The notes: generated from the sequence alone by a model not told the origin. Shown: positions 19,128-29,110, numbered from the stretch's first letter. The stretch is 64,000 nt of DNA from Enterocloster aldenensis (GCF_003434055.1 NZ_QVEX01000013.1:90798-154797); one strand, 5' to 3'. Numbers and translations are program-made.

Positions 19128-21392
19128 ATGGAAAAAGAATTATTGGAACAGCGCAAACAGATACTGACGGAATTAATGGATGATAAGGCTTATGTGCCCA
19201 TGAAGGCCAAGGAACTGGCCATCCTTTTAAACATTCCAAAATCACAGAGGGAGGACCTGATGGAGGTCCTTGATGCCTTGGTGGCAGAGGGAAGGATTGG
19301 TGTTTCCAAAAAAGGGAAATACGGAAAGGCTGAGACATTTTCCGTCAACGGCATATTCTCCGGGCATCCCAAAGGCTTTGGCTTTGTGACCGTGGAGGGG
19401 ATGGAGCAGGATGTGTTCATACCCGAGGACAAGACCGGTGCAGCCCTTCATGGGGACCGGGTGCAGATCGTGGTGGAACCGGACAGCAGGATGTCTGGCA
19501 GCCGCTCCGGCATGGGTTCGGGCGGACGAAGGGCAGAGGGCGCTGTCATCCGGGTCCTGGAACATGCCAATGAGGAGGTGGTGGGATATTACCAGAAGAA
19601 TAAGAATTTTGGTTTTGTCATACCGGACAACCAGAAGCTGGCAAAGGACATTTTCATTCCCCAGGGCTGCGATATGGGGGCAGTGACCGGCCACAAGGTG
19701 GTTGTGAAGATTACGGATTTTGGCAGTGAGAAGCATAAGCCGGAGGGACGTGTTACGGAGATCATCGGTCATGTCAATGACCCGGGCACGGATATCCTGT
19801 CCATTGTAAGGGCCTATGGGCTGCCTGAGGCATTTCCCCAGGAGGTGATGGAAGAGATAGAGGATATCCCGGACCATGTGACGGTTCCGGGCCAGCCGGT
19901 GGAGATGGGCAGCCTTTATGGCATCAGTGACCTTGTATCCCCCGATGGATGGAGCGGGGAACTATCGGGCCGCCTGGACCTGCGGGGGCTTCAGACCGTG
20001 ACCATTGACGGCGAGGATGCCAAGGACCTGGATGACGCGGTGACCATATGCAGGGACGGGCAGGGGCATTATATCCTGGGTGTCCATATCGCCGATGTGA
20101 GCCATTATGTGAAGGAGGGAAGCCCCCTTGACCGGGAGGCACGAAAGCGGAGCACCAGCGTTTATCTGGTGGACCGGGTCATACCCATGCTGCCCCACAA
20201 GTTGTCTAACGGCATATGTTCCCTGAACGCTGGCACGGACCGTCTGGCCTTAAGCTGCATCATGGAAGTGGACGCACAGGGAACCGTGCTGGACCACCGG
20301 ATTGCCGGGACCGTAATCCATGTGGACAGGCGCATGACTTATACTGCGGTCAATGCCGTGGTGACGGACCGGGATGAGGCCGTGATGGCGGAATACGAGG
20401 AATTCGTCCCCATGTTCGACTGCATGAAGGAACTGGCGGATATCCTCAGGGAGAACCGCAGGAAGCGGGGCGCCATTGACTTTGATTTCCCGGAGAGCAA
20501 GATTGTGCTGAATGAACAGGGAAAGCCCCTGGAAATCAAGCCCTATGAGCGCAATGCGGCCACCAGGATCATCGAGGACTTCATGCTGCTGGCCAATGAG
20601 ACCGTGGCTGAGGACTATTACTGGCAGTCCATCCCGTTCCTTTTCAGGAGCCATGACAACCCGGACCCGGAAAAGATGAAACAGCTGGGGACATTTATCA
20701 ATAATTTCGGATACTTCATTAAAATGCAGCATGGGGAAATCCATCCCAAGGAACTTCAGAAGCTGCTGGACAAGATAGAAGGCACACCGGAGGAGGCGCT
20801 GCTCTCCAGGCTGACCCTGCGCTCCATGAAGCAGGCAAAGTATACCACCCTATGCTCCGGGCACTTTGGCCTGGCCACCAGGTATTATACACATTTTACC
20901 TCCCCTATCCGGCGCTATCCTGACCTCCAGATCCACAGGATCATCAAAGAGACCCTGAAGGGAGGGCTCAATGACAAGAGGGCGGCACATTATGAGAAAA
21001 TCCTGCCGGAAGTAGCGGTGCAGACCTCTGCCCTGGAACGCAGGGCGGACGAGGCGGAGCGGGAGACAGATAAACTGAAGAAGTGCGAATATATGTCACG
21101 GTTCATCGGACAGGATTTTGACGGAGCCATATCAGGCGTCACCAACTGGGGCCTTTATGTGGAACTTCCCAATACCGTGGAGGGACTGGTCCGCATGAGC
21201 GATCTGGATGACGACTATTATATATTTGATGAACAGCACTATGAACTCATAGGGGAGATGACGAAAAAGACCTATAAGCTGGGACAGCCCGTCAGGGTGA
21301 CCGTGTCCTCCACGGACAGGCTTTTAAGGACCGTTGATTTCATCCTGGCAAAGGACTGGGAGAAGCATCCGGTGGAAGAGAAAGGGGAATAG
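19128..21392 (+). CDS. rnr: Ribonuclease R
   Basis: About 754 residues from ATG 19128 (AGAGGG upstream; the in-frame 19095 start lacks a site). It is a processive 3'-5' exoribonuclease that degrades structured RNA and, with tmRNA-SmpB, non-stop mRNA. Domains in order: N-terminal winged helix, cold-shock OB folds (about 75-230), RNB catalytic domain with [12 protein letters not shown] near 300, and C-terminal S1 domain (about 660-745). Four bases separate it from smpB. Confidence 0.96.
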   Translation: MEKELLEQRKQILTELMDDKAYVPMKAKELAILLNIPKSQREDLMEVLDALVAEGRIGVSKKGKYGKAETFSVNGIFSGHPKGFGFVTVEGMEQDVFIPEDKTGAALHGDRVQIVVEPDSRMSGSRSGMGSGGRRAEGAVIRVLEHANEEVVGYYQKNKNFGFVIPDNQKLAKDIFIPQGCDMGAVTGHKVVVKITDFGSEKHKPEGRVTEIIGHVNDPGTDILSIVRAYGLPEAFPQEVMEEIEDIPDHVTVPGQPVEMGSLYGISDLVSPDGWSGELSGRLDLRGLQTVTIDGEDAKDLDDAVTICRDGQGHYILGVHIADVSHYVKEGSPLDREARKRSTSVYLVDRVIPMLPHKLSNGICSLNAGTDRLALSCIMEVDAQGTVLDHRIAGTVIHVDRRMTYTAVNAVVTDRDEAVMAEYEEFVPMFDCMKELADILRENRRKRGAIDFDFPESKIVLNEQGKPLEIKPYERNAATRIIEDFMLLANETVAEDYYWQSIPFLFRSHDNPDPEKMKQLGTFINNFGYFIKMQHGEIHPKELQKLLDKIEGTPEEALLSRLTLRSMKQAKYTTLCSGHFGLATRYYTHFTSPIRRYPDLQIHRIIKETLKGGLNDKRAAHYEKILPEVAVQTSALERRADEAERETDKLKKCEYMSRFIGQDFDGAISGVTNWGLYVELPNTVEGLVRMSDLDDDYYIFDEQHYELIGEMTKKTYKLGQPVRVTVSSTDRLLRTVDFILAKDWEKHPVEEKGE

Positions 21393-21396
21393 ACGC

Positions 21397-21864
21397 ATGG
21401 GGAAGGAAAGTATTAAGCTGGTAGCCAACAATAAGAAGGCATACTATGATTATTTCATTGATGAGAAATTCGAGGCTGGAATCGAGCTTTTCGGCACGGA
21501 GGTAAAATCCATCCGTATGGGCAAGTGCAGCGTCAAGGAAGCATTTGTCAAGATTGACAAGGGGGAAGTGTATGTCTGCGGCATGCACATCAGCCCCTAT
21601 GAGAAAGGCAATATATTCAATAAGGACCCGTTGCGTACCCGCAGGCTCCTGCTTCACAAGTATGAGATCATGAAGCTGGACGGGAAGATTGCGCAAAAGG
21701 GTTTTACCCTGGTTCCGCTTCAGGTGTATTTTAAAGGAAGCCTGGTTAAGGTCCAGATTGGGCTTGCGCGCGGTAAAAAGCTTTATGACAAGAGGGCGGA
21801 TATTGCCAAGAAGGATCAGAGAAGGGAACTGGAAAAGGATTTCAAGGTGAAAAACCTTTATTAA
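21397..21864 (+). CDS. smpB: SsrA-binding protein SmpB
   Basis: About 155 residues from ATG 21397, a few bases after the rnr stop. SmpB binds tmRNA and guides it to stalled ribosomes. Family motifs are present: [27 protein letters not shown], and the basic C-terminal tail ([17 protein letters not shown]) that enters the mRNA channel. The partner tmRNA gene lies at 31298, about 9.4 kb downstream. Confidence 0.97.
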   Translation: MGKESIKLVANNKKAYYDYFIDEKFEAGIELFGTEVKSIRMGKCSVKEAFVKIDKGEVYVCGMHISPYEKGNIFNKDPLRTRRLLLHKYEIMKLDGKIAQKGFTLVPLQVYFKGSLVKVQIGLARGKKLYDKRADIAKKDQRRELEKDFKVKNLY

Positions 21865-21875
21865 GGCAGGGAAGC

Positions 21876-22430
21876 ATGAAGGAATATCTGAATTTTATAA
21901 AAGAAGTAGAAGGACTGAAATCCACGCTGAGGACAGCATGGACCGTATCCGGACGTCAGGAGAGCACGGCAGAGCACTCCTGGCGCCTGGCCCTTGGCGC
22001 GGCAGTACTCTGTCATGAATTTCCTGAACTTGACAGGGAAAAGGTGATGCTTATGTGCCTGGTCCATGACCTTGGGGAACTGTACAGCGGCGATGTTTCC
22101 GCGGCGCTCCGGCCCGATGCCGGAAAAAAGCATGACCAGGAGCAGAGGGATGTGGAAAGAGCGGCCGCTAGCCTTCCAAAGGCCTGCGCAGAGGAAATCA
22201 GAAGCCTGTGTGAGGAATACAACCGGGCAGGGACACCGGAAGCCAGGTTCGTAAAGGCCATGGACAAGGCAGAGACCATCCTGCAGCACAGCCAGGGAAA
22301 GAATCCGCCGGATTTTGACTACGGTTTTAATCTTTCCTACGGAAGGGAGTATTTTGGGCAGGATGGCCGGCTGGAGGAATTACGCGAACTGGTTGACAGG
22401 GAGACGGAAAAGCGCATGGAAGAACCGTAA
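21876..22430 (+). CDS. HD-domain hydrolase (YfbR/HDDC2-like)
   Basis: The protein has 184 residues. HD-domain metal ligands: H in STAEHSWR (about residue 33), HD in LVHDLGE (about 64-65), and D in KAMDKAE (about 130). The family includes 5'-deoxynucleotidases of the YfbR type, but the exact substrate is not evident. It begins 11 bases after smpB and probably ends the rnr-smpB operon. Confidence 0.85.
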   Translation: MKEYLNFIKEVEGLKSTLRTAWTVSGRQESTAEHSWRLALGAAVLCHEFPELDREKVMLMCLVHDLGELYSGDVSAALRPDAGKKHDQEQRDVERAAASLPKACAEEIRSLCEEYNRAGTPEARFVKAMDKAETILQHSQGKNPPDFDYGFNLSYGREYFGQDGRLEELRELVDRETEKRMEEP

Positions 22431-22494
22431 GGGACTGAGGGTGAGCAATCACGGAAGATTTCAGATAATAGGATATAACATAATAGGATATAAC

Positions 22495-22523
22495 AAAAAG
22501 CAAGCATTATCTGCTTGCTTTTC
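22495..22523. terminator. Bidirectional terminator between HD hydrolase and tRNA-Glu
   Basis: AAAAAGCAAGC (22495-22505) / GCTTGCTTTT (22513-22522) forms a stem with A-run and T-run on opposite sides, so it can end both the rightward HD-hydrolase transcript and the leftward tRNA. Confidence 0.85.
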
Positions 22524-22526
22524 TTA

Positions 22527-22598
22527 TGACCTGACCGGGAATCGAACCCGGGTTTACGCCGTGAGAGGGCGTCGTCTTAGCCGCTTGACCATCAGGCC
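22527..22598 (-). tRNA. tRNA-Glu (anticodon CTC)
   Basis: The reverse complement folds as a tRNA: acceptor GGCCTGA/TCAGGTC, D-arm GGTCAAGCGGCTAAGAC, anticodon stem ACGCC with loop CTCTCAC (anticodon CTC, Glu codon GAG), and T-arm with GGTTCGATTCC. Discriminator base A; the CCA end is not encoded. Confidence 0.93.
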
Positions 22599-22710
22599 TT
22601 TTGTTGTTTGCTGTACTCATCAGCGACAGCTTGTTTATAATACCATAGAGTTTTTAATTTGTCCAGTATTTTTTTAAAAAAAATCAAAAAAGTTTCTGAT
22701 TCCGGAAATT

Positions 22711-22850
22711 GAAAAGACCAGTCGGGGAACTGGTCTTTTCAGGAGAAGGTATTTCGTTTCTTATGGGGTGTAGCAAAAACTATATAATGTATTGGGGGGG
22801 TTTACGTTAATTATAATAGCATAGGTAATAAAAAAAGTGTGCACAAAGAT
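22711..22850 (+). ncRNA. Dispersed hairpin plus 60-nt invariant element, copy 1
   Basis: A hairpin AAAAGACCAGT-CGGGGA-ACTGGTCTTTT (22711-22740) is followed by a 60-base block (22741-22800) identical to 29928-29987, then TTTACG, TATAATAGCATA and TGCACAAA shared in diverged form. Inside the block, TATAAT then a G7 run resembles a promoter and start. The two copies differ in the hairpin by paired changes, implying selection on structure. Function unknown. Confidence 0.7.
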
Positions 22851-23107
22851 TCGTTATTTCAAAAAAAGTTTATATGCATTATTACAGGGCCATGGGAAAT
22901 GTGTCGGCCATGGCTGTACTTTTATAAGGTTTATATGTGAGACTTACCGGACATGGCTGGTAAGTCTCATTATTTTCACCTCGGAGTGTTTCCTTGGCCG
23001 GCTGACGGCAATGGGGCAGATGGCATAACAGGCAATGTGGTCACTGTAATTACCGGCCGGATGGAGCAATGGCCATCAGGGCCGGCAGAATACCATCCAT
23101 ATATACC
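22851..23107. other. Non-coding interval with two hairpins
   Basis: GCCATGG...CCATGGC (~22892-22916) and GAGACTTACC (22939-22948) / GGTAAGTCTC (22959-22968) followed by ATTATTTTC lie downstream of copy 1 of the dispersed element. The second hairpin is terminator-like, so a ~170-nt non-coding transcript from 22790 to 22977 is possible. No coding frame is supported. Confidence 0.5.
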
Positions 23108-23593
23108 TTAAGTGGCCTGGCACAGCACGATGATGCGTCCCGGGGCTGTCTGCGGGGGAATACTCCTTGTGGTGGCCGTGTAATAAACCAGAAGGTAATG
23201 ATTGGCAGGTGAACATAGGTAGGCCTGGCCGTTCATGGTGGAAATGACAGTGGACTGGTACAGGTTCAGCTTCAGGGAGTTATCAATGGCGGTAAGGTTT
23301 TCATCAAAGTAACCGATGGCCACGTCCTCCTCAGGCCGCAGCACCGCAATCAGGTCAGCGCGGTACTGGGGCGGATAGATAAGAGGAACGGGCTGGGTGC
23401 TGTCATAGAAAGCAGCGATGCGCATTCCGGGGAAGAGGCGCATGGTGTCCACAACAAAGGTATCATGGGTCATGATGATATGGATCTGCTGTCCGTCCAC
23501 GCTGAGGGAGACGAATTGGCTGCAGCAGTCATCATTATAAGCGGTAATGTCGGTGATGGTCCCCATCACAGGGGTAAGATGTTCAAAATTCAT
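23108..23593 (-). CDS. Hypothetical protein, about 161 aa
   Basis: About 161 residues from the ATG at 23593, preceded by AAAGGA; an earlier in-frame ATG at 23620 has no site. Sequence features: a predicted beta-rich fold (GTITDITAYNDDCCSQFVSLSVDG), no signal peptide or membrane segment, several Tyr and Pro. It resembles small OB-like proteins but I do not recognise a family. It is monocistronic. Function unknown. Confidence 0.65.
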   Translation of the reverse strand: MNFEHLTPVMGTITDITAYNDDCCSQFVSLSVDGQQIHIIMTHDTFVVDTMRLFPGMRIAAFYDSTQPVPLIYPPQYRADLIAVLRPEEDVAIGYFDENLTAIDNSLKLNLYQSTVISTMNGQAYLCSPANHYLLVYYTATTRSIPPQTAPGRIIVLCQAT

Positions 23594-24064
23594 AAGGAAA
23601 AATCCTTTTTTGTTTATCATATGCAGATGTGGGGGAAAGGGGTACTGGTGTCTTGGGAAAGAACCGGAAAAGCCATAGAAAAAGGAGGAGGCCGGTAAAC
23701 TATCTTTACCGGCCGAGTATTATGAAAAAAAGTTTTATTAGCATTAACTCTTTACAATATTTAGTATATCGGTAAAATGTGAGGAGAATTTTATCATTCT
23801 GTAACAAAATTATGAACAGAGTGTAAGGAGTTTGTGAATACGCAATCCAAGGAACCATGGATGCCAATCATCGGCCGGCCCGAACCGGACGCCTTCCTGT
23901 CCGCGGCGCCTCCTGTCCTTTGGTTTAAGGGGCGCCTGAAAATGGACATGGGGCAGGAAAAAGAATGACATTTTTGTTAAATATGGACATATGGCATTGT
24001 AAATTGTAATCAATGTGATAGACTTAGAATATATAATAAAATACATAAAGGAAGGAGCAGAAAC
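23594..24064. other. Intergenic region before superoxide reductase
   Basis: Contains the hairpin GGCCGGTAAA (23690-23699) / TTTACCGGCC (23705-23714). Near the downstream gene is CATTG (23995-23999)-N11-CAATG (24011-24015), a possible Fur/PerR-like operator (weak). No gene is supported in between. Confidence 0.4.
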
Positions 24065-24433
24065 ATGAAATTTTATATTTGCAGTCATTGCGGCAATATT
24101 ATTGCGTACGTAAAGAGCAGCGGGGTACCGGTTATGTGCTGCGGTGAAAAAATGCAGGAGCTGGTTGCCAACACAACGGATGCGGCAGTTGAGAAGCATG
24201 TTCCGGTGGTTACGGTGGACGAACAGAAGGTTACGGTTACCGTTGGGGCGGCAGAGCATCCCATGGCATCGGAGCACTATATCCAGTGGATTGCCCTTGC
24301 CACCGCACAGGGCAACCAGAGAAAGGAACTGAAGCCGGGCCAGAAGCCCCAGGCAGAATTCATGATATGCCAGGGCGACGAGGTTGAGGCGGTTTATGCA
24401 TACTGTAATCTTCACGGGCTTTGGAAAGCATAA
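24065..24433 (+). CDS. Desulfoferrodoxin-type superoxide reductase
   Basis: The protein has 122 residues. The N-terminal desulforedoxin-like iron site has four Cys (CSHC near residue 6, CC near residue 25). The C-terminal domain carries the His/Cys ligands of the catalytic iron (EKHVP, EHPMASEHYI, YCNLHGLW). It reduces superoxide to hydrogen peroxide without making oxygen, a defence of anaerobes. AAGGAAGGAG precedes the start. The gene stands alone and ends in a clear terminator. Confidence 0.93.
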   Translation: MKFYICSHCGNIIAYVKSSGVPVMCCGEKMQELVANTTDAAVEKHVPVVTVDEQKVTVTVGAAEHPMASEHYIQWIALATAQGNQRKELKPGQKPQAEFMICQGDEVEAVYAYCNLHGLWKA

Positions 24434-24495
24434 GTCTGTCAGGAGCAGAACAGAAGACAGGATTCTTTCGTCCGCAGGCATAAGCGGGCAGTGAA

Positions 24496-24533
24496 GGCCG
24501 GGACGGGGCAGCGGTTTCCGTCCCGGCCTTTTG
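24496..24533 (+). terminator. Terminator downstream of superoxide reductase
   Basis: An 11-bp GC-rich stem GGCCGGGACGG (24496-24506) / CCGTCCCGGCC (24518-24528) is followed by TTTT. Confidence 0.85.
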
Positions 24534-24720
24534 CGTTCTGTTTTCCCGATGGAAGCTCCCGGCCTGCTGCCCGTCTTCCGTCCCGGACTCCTGCCTGTGC
24601 TCTGCCCCGGCCGGCCCCACCCAAACCGCCTTCTAAGCGTTCCCATGCCCTTTGCCTCCCCTTGGGACAATCCCGGATTTCCTGCGTATTATATACCATA
24701 ATGGAAAGGGGATGTATAGC

Positions 24721-25650
24721 ATGAAGATATGTTTAGACGCGGGTCATTATGGCAGATACAATCAAAGCCCGGCAGACAAGCGTTATTATGAGTCGGAAAT
24801 TGTATGGAAGCTCCATCTGCTTCAGAAAAAATACCTGGAAGCATATGGAATCGAGGTAATCACTACCAGGGAAGACCGGGACACGGACAGGAGTTTGTAT
24901 GACAGGGGAGCCGCTTCCAGGGGATGCGACCTGTTTATATCGGACCATACCAATGCAGTGGGGGATTCTGTTAACAATGCAGTGGATTATCCTGCGGCAT
25001 ACTGTGCCATTAACGGGAGCGCGGATGGGATTGGGATGGCCCTGGCACAATGTGTGGAGACGGTCATCGGAACAGGCCAGCCTGCGCGCATTGAACACCG
25101 CAGGGGAAGCAATGGGGATTACTATGGCGTGCTGCGCGGGGCAACGGCCGTGGGGACGCCGGGGCTGATTCTGGAGAACTCCTTCCACACCAATAAGGAG
25201 ACAGTGAAGTGGCTGTTAAATGATGCCAACCTTGAACGTCTTGCCAGCGCCCAGGCCGATACAATAGCCCTGTATTACGGCATAACAGAACCCGTTAAGA
25301 AATCCGGCTGGGCGGAGGAAAACGGAGGCTGGAGATTCTATCTGGGCAATACCGGGGATTATGTGGCCAATGATTGGTATAAGGATGGGGATTACTGGTA
25401 TTGGTTTGACGCTGCAGGCATGATGGTGCACAATGACTGGAAGACAGGCTCGGATGGAAAATGGTATTACCTTCAGGAAAATGGAGCCATGGCAAAGGAC
25501 CAGTGGGTTATCTGGAAACATGAACTCTACCGCCTGAAAGAGGACGGAAGCATGTTTGAGGGCTGTGTATGTCTTGAAACAGATGAAAAAGGAGCCCTTA
25601 AGTTCCCGGACATGGGAACCCTCACGGAATGTGGGAAAATAGAAGAATAG
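24721..25650 (+). CDS. N-acetylmuramoyl-L-alanine amidase with choline-binding-type repeats
   Basis: About 309 residues from ATG 24721 (AAAGGGGA upstream). Residues 1-185 form an Amidase_3 domain: DAGH near residue 8, the Glu in YYESEIVWKL, FISDHTNA with a His, and LENSFHTN with the catalytic Glu. Four choline-binding-type repeats follow (GWAEENGGWRFYLGN..., DYWYWFDAAGMMVHNDW...). There is no signal peptide, so the form is like phage endolysins or cytoplasmic autolysins released by lysis. It cleaves the glycan-peptide link of peptidoglycan. Confidence 0.88.
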   Translation: MKICLDAGHYGRYNQSPADKRYYESEIVWKLHLLQKKYLEAYGIEVITTREDRDTDRSLYDRGAASRGCDLFISDHTNAVGDSVNNAVDYPAAYCAINGSADGIGMALAQCVETVIGTGQPARIEHRRGSNGDYYGVLRGATAVGTPGLILENSFHTNKETVKWLLNDANLERLASAQADTIALYYGITEPVKKSGWAEENGGWRFYLGNTGDYVANDWYKDGDYWYWFDAAGMMVHNDWKTGSDGKWYYLQENGAMAKDQWVIWKHELYRLKEDGSMFEGCVCLETDEKGALKFPDMGTLTECGKIEE

Positions 25651-25759
25651 AGGAGGGGATTTTTATTGTCCGGCGTTGAGGGATGGAGTATAATAGAAGG
25701 AGAAAATGCCTTCCATTGGCCTGATTATCAGCGGGCATGGAAGAAAAGGGGGATACAGC

Positions 25760-26119
25760 ATGGTACTAAAATGTTTTTCAATGCCGGACGAAACCACCAC
25801 ACTGACATTTTATCCATGTAATGCGGATACCGGGCCAGGCGGCGGGTATGACACGTGTGCAGATACCCTGACCGTGTACCGGACAGACTTTATGAAACTG
25901 CTGCTTCCATATCTGCAGCATGTGCAGCCTGGGTTTGATGCCTGCCAGGATAACCGGATGGACAGGAGGCAGTGGAACAATCTGATTCAGGAGATGGAAC
26001 GCGACATGGGCAATATACGGTTTGATGACACGGCCTTTGATTTCTATACTGGATTTGTGGGATGGATTACAAAGACATTGAGTGAGTATGAGGCCATTGT
26101 TGTGGGCAGTGACCATTGA
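25760..26119 (+). CDS. Hypothetical protein, about 119 aa
   Basis: About 119 residues from ATG 25760 (AAGGGGG upstream; an in-frame start at 25706 lacks a site). The protein is acidic, soluble, with MERDMGNIRFDDTAFDFYTGFVGW near the centre. No known family is recognised. It follows the amidase by 109 bases on the same strand and ends before a long hairpin. Confidence 0.6.
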   Translation: MVLKCFSMPDETTTLTFYPCNADTGPGGGYDTCADTLTVYRTDFMKLLLPYLQHVQPGFDACQDNRMDRRQWNNLIQEMERDMGNIRFDDTAFDFYTGFVGWITKTLSEYEAIVVGSDH

Positions 26120-26168
26120 CGATATGTAAAGGACCCTTTGGTTCATTCGGTAAATACGTATGAATCTG

Positions 26169-26213
26169 ACAGGACGGGCCGGGAAATGTGATTGGTTTCC
26201 CGGCCTGTCCTGT
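26169..26213. terminator. Long 18-bp hairpin between convergent genes
   Basis: ACAGGACGGGCCGGGAAA (26169-26186) pairs with 26196-26213 over 18 bp with one G-T wobble. It lies between the rightward hypothetical gene and leftward metY and likely terminates or protects one or both transcripts; T-runs are weak. Confidence 0.65.
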
Positions 26214-26243
26214 TGGGGTTTATGCTGCCTATGTTTCCTGATT

Positions 26244-26351
26244 CTGCTGGCCATATCCGTAATGCTGGCCATATCCGTAATGCTGGCAATATCCGCAATG
26301 CTGGCCATATCCGAATTACCAGCCATACCCGAATTACCAGCCATACCCGCA
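26244..26351. repeat. Six imperfect 18-bp tandem repeats downstream of metY
   Basis: Units beginning at 26244, 26262, 26280, 26298, 26316 and 26334 follow ATGCTGGCCATATCCGTA with drift. Read on the minus strand, four encode GYGQH-type hexapeptides and two carry a TGG-TAA stop. They may be the remains of a Gly-Tyr-Gln-His-rich coat-like protein gene. Confidence 0.75.
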
Positions 26352-26400
26352 TTACCAGCCCGCAATGCTGACCCGGCATTATTGACAGCTTCCTAAACAA

Positions 26401-27711
26401 TCATTCAATGGCTTTAAATGCCTCCTCCAGGTCTTCCAGGATATCATCAATATGTTCGGTGCCGATGGACAGACGGATGGTTCCCGGCCGGATTCCCTGC
26501 TCCAGAAGCTCGGCCTCATTTAACTGGGAGTGTGTGGTGGAAGCTGGGTGGATGACCAGGGACTTCACGTCAGCCACATTGGCCAGCAGGGAAAACAGTT
26601 CCAGGTTGTCGATGAAGTTCCTGGCCTGCTCAGCGCCGCCCTTGATCTCAAAGGTGAAGATGGAACCTCCCCCATGAGGGAAATACTTCCGGTACAGAGC
26701 CTGCTGACCAGGATCCCGGCTGACGGACGGATGATGGACCGCTTCCACCAGGGGATGGCTTTTCAGGTAATCAACCACTTCCAGGGCATTCTCCACATGG
26801 CGTTCAACCCTGAGGGACAGGGTTTCCAGACCCTGGAGGAACATGAATCCATGGAAGGGGGAGAGGGTTGCGCCCGTGTCCCTTAACAGGATGGCCCTGA
26901 TGCGGGTGACAAATGCAGCAGCGCCCACATCCTGTGCAAAGCGGATGCCGTGGTAGCTTGCATTGGGTTCTGTAAGTCCGGGGAATTTCCCGGAAGCAGT
27001 CCAGTCAAAGCGTCCGCCGTCCACAATGACCCCGCCTACCGTGGTTCCGTGTCCGCCAATGAATTTGGTGGCGGAATGGACCACGATATCAGCGCCATAC
27101 TCAATGGGGCGTACCAGATAAGGGGTTGCAAAGGTATTATCGATTACCAGCGGGATCTGGTGGCGGTGCGCAATGTCCGCAATGGATTCTATGTCCGCAA
27201 TGTCTGAGTTGGGGTTGCCGAGGGTTTCGATGAAGATGGCTTTTGTATTGTCCCTGACAGCCTCCTCCAGTCCCTTCAGATCAGCCGGGTCTACAAAGGT
27301 GGTTTCAACCCCGTATTCGGGAAATGTATGTGCCAGATAATTATAGGTCCCGCCGTAGATATGGCTGGATGCAACAATATGGTCGCCGGAGCGGGTCAGG
27401 TTCTGGAAGGTGTAGGCCAGGGCCGCTGCGCCCGAGGCAGTTGCCAGGGCCGCCACGCCGCCTTCCAGGGCCGCCATCCTTGCCTCAAATACATCCAGGG
27501 TAGGATTGGTCAGCCTGCTGTAGATATTGCCTGCATCGCTGAGGTTAAAGCGGGCCTGTGCATGGCTGCAGTCATCAAACACGTAGGAAGATGTCTGGTA
27601 AATCGGAACCGCCCTGGAGCCGGTGGCCGTATCCGGATGTTCCTGTCCTGCATGAAGCTGTGTTGTCTCAAATCTGAAATGTCTGTTTTCTCTTCTAAGT
27701 CTTTCTCCCAT
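26401..27711 (-). CDS. metY: O-acetylhomoserine sulfhydrylase / aminocarboxypropyltransferase
   Basis: The protein has 436 residues. PLP-dependent Cys/Met-metabolism family; the Schiff-base Lys is K216 in VVHSATKFIGGHGT. The N-terminus FETTQLHAGQEHPDTATGSRAVPIYQTSSYVF and the length over 420 residues are typical of MetY rather than cystathionine synthases (about 380). It makes homocysteine from O-acetylhomoserine and sulfide. No SAM riboswitch or T-box is visible in the 170 bases upstream. It is monocistronic. Confidence 0.92.
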   Translation of the reverse strand: MGERLRRENRHFRFETTQLHAGQEHPDTATGSRAVPIYQTSSYVFDDCSHAQARFNLSDAGNIYSRLTNPTLDVFEARMAALEGGVAALATASGAAALAYTFQNLTRSGDHIVASSHIYGGTYNYLAHTFPEYGVETTFVDPADLKGLEEAVRDNTKAIFIETLGNPNSDIADIESIADIAHRHQIPLVIDNTFATPYLVRPIEYGADIVVHSATKFIGGHGTTVGGVIVDGGRFDWTASGKFPGLTEPNASYHGIRFAQDVGAAAFVTRIRAILLRDTGATLSPFHGFMFLQGLETLSLRVERHVENALEVVDYLKSHPLVEAVHHPSVSRDPGQQALYRKYFPHGGGSIFTFEIKGGAEQARNFIDNLELFSLLANVADVKSLVIHPASTTHSQLNEAELLEQGIRPGTIRLSIGTEHIDDILEDLEEAFKAIE

Positions 27712-27887
27712 GATTTGTCCTCCATTCCATTCCTACTGTTTCTATAGGTTTAGTTGATGATAGCATGGGAGTTTTTTCCTGTCAAGAGTTTATTTTGCTG
27801 ATAATATATATTTAAGGAGGGAATGAGGTGGTGGGACAGGGAGAGGTATGGTAAAATAAGGACAGATGAAAGAAAGGGCGGGTGCGG

Positions 27888-28493
27888 ATGAAAGAAATCA
27901 TAGACTTCATTGAAGAGAATGTGGATGGCAGGACACTGTCCACAAAGGAATTGGTTTACGAGCTGGAAAATGGAGCGCTGCAGGGGGTTTACTCTGACCA
28001 GATATCCTTTTCCAACCTGAAATATTCCAAAAGTGGGTTTCAGATGGATATGTTTATTGTATCTAACGAGAAAATCTGGCTGATTGGCAAGGAAGGACAA
28101 CGGGAGAAATTAAGAAAGGATTTTAGCGCTGTATCCATGTTTCGGTTTGAACTGGCGAAACGGAAGAGTACGGACTCCATAACAGGCTGTTTTCGATTTA
28201 TTTCAGCTTCAGGGAAACATGTTGCGGCAGAGGCTGTGGTAAGCGGGATTTATGATGTGCGTCTTGAGGACGGTGTGCTGAGGTTATCGGAAGACCAGGT
28301 CTTATATCGGGACCAGCCCATACAGGATGGGCGTCATAAGCCGGTTGCTTTTCAAGCGGAGCATTGTTTTTATTGCAGGGGAGGAAAACTGCACTATGAA
28401 TACGATGGCAGGAGTTTTGATGTGGACGCAAAAACCTTGGAGCGCTGTGACAGCCCTGATACCTTCCCTCCGTTTATATCCGTAGAGCAGTAA
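27888..28493 (+). CDS. Hypothetical protein, about 201 aa
   Basis: About 201 residues from ATG 27888 (AAAGGG upstream; GTG 27882 is also in frame). Soluble, mixed alpha/beta, with a PH-like beta-rich middle (MDMFIVSNEKIWLIGKEGQ). The C-terminal half has paired Cys (CFYC, about residue 163). I recognise no family. It is divergent from metY. Confidence 0.6.
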   Translation: MKEIIDFIEENVDGRTLSTKELVYELENGALQGVYSDQISFSNLKYSKSGFQMDMFIVSNEKIWLIGKEGQREKLRKDFSAVSMFRFELAKRKSTDSITGCFRFISASGKHVAAEAVVSGIYDVRLEDGVLRLSEDQVLYRDQPIQDGRHKPVAFQAEHCFYCRGGKLHYEYDGRSFDVDAKTLERCDSPDTFPPFISVEQ

Positions 28494-28599
28494 GCCTGCC
28501 GATATTTAATGTAAGAGGGATGATGACAAGTGGAAGAAGCAGACGATAGTGATTAAAACAAACATAGTCATAAAACAAACCATAGTAATTAAACAGGAA

Positions 28600-28639
28600 C
28601 CTGACCGGTATACCTATCACCGGCCAGGCTTTTTTATTT
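28600..28639 (+). terminator. Terminator before small membrane-anchored protein
   Basis: CCTGACCGGT (28600-28609) / ACCGGCCAGG (28619-28628) with one mismatch is followed by CTTTTTTATTT. It ends the transcript of the 201-residue gene. Confidence 0.8.
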
Positions 28640-28768
28640 GGCCGGCCAGGAATCCGACATTAATTGACAATTTTCGACATCCGCGCGATGACAACAGAGG
28701 GAAGAAAAAAAATAGGAGGGGGATTATTGCACGGTTCATCCGTTCTATAAACATCGGAGGAATTAGGA

Positions 28769-29110
28769 ATGAAAAAGTGTAAAATTTATCTCGCTGCGAT
28801 ATTCATAATGGCTGCCCTGTTTACAGCATATAAAACCTGGAGTCCGGAATACCGGATCTGCCGGTCATTTTCCTATTCATGTACGGATTACAGGGAGACG
28901 GAACTGTATGTAATCATCAACAGACCATGGGGAGTGGGGGAAACCATTGAAAAGATAGTAACCCAGTACAATAAAATGAACGGCACGCCGGACCGCCTTG
29001 TCATATGGTGCTACCATAATGAAGACGACATGGACCAGGGCAGGGAATTTTACAAGGCAGAGTTTGAGTGCGGGAAGGATATGGTAACGGAACCCCCGGA
29101 AGCATATTGA
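28769..29110 (+). CDS. Hypothetical membrane-anchored protein, 113 aa
   Basis: The protein has 113 residues. GGAGG lies 8 bases before the ATG. A single N-terminal hydrophobic segment (IYLAAIFIMAALFTAY) could be a signal anchor; the rest (about 90 residues) is exported or cytoplasmic, with four Cys. No family is recognised, and it has no operon partner. Confidence 0.6.
   Translation: MKKCKIYLAAIFIMAALFTAYKTWSPEYRICRSFSYSCTDYRETELYVIINRPWGVGETIEKIVTQYNKMNGTPDRLVIWCYHNEDDMDQGREFYKAEFECGKDMVTEPPEAY

Noticed and set aside
23810..24670. 286-codon minus-strand frame over the superoxide reductase
   Set aside because: It covers a well supported gene on the other strand, has no ribosome site and shows no domain.
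28549..28782. 77-codon open frame
   Set aside because: It runs through a terminator hairpin and low-complexity repeats and overlaps the better supported gene at 28769.
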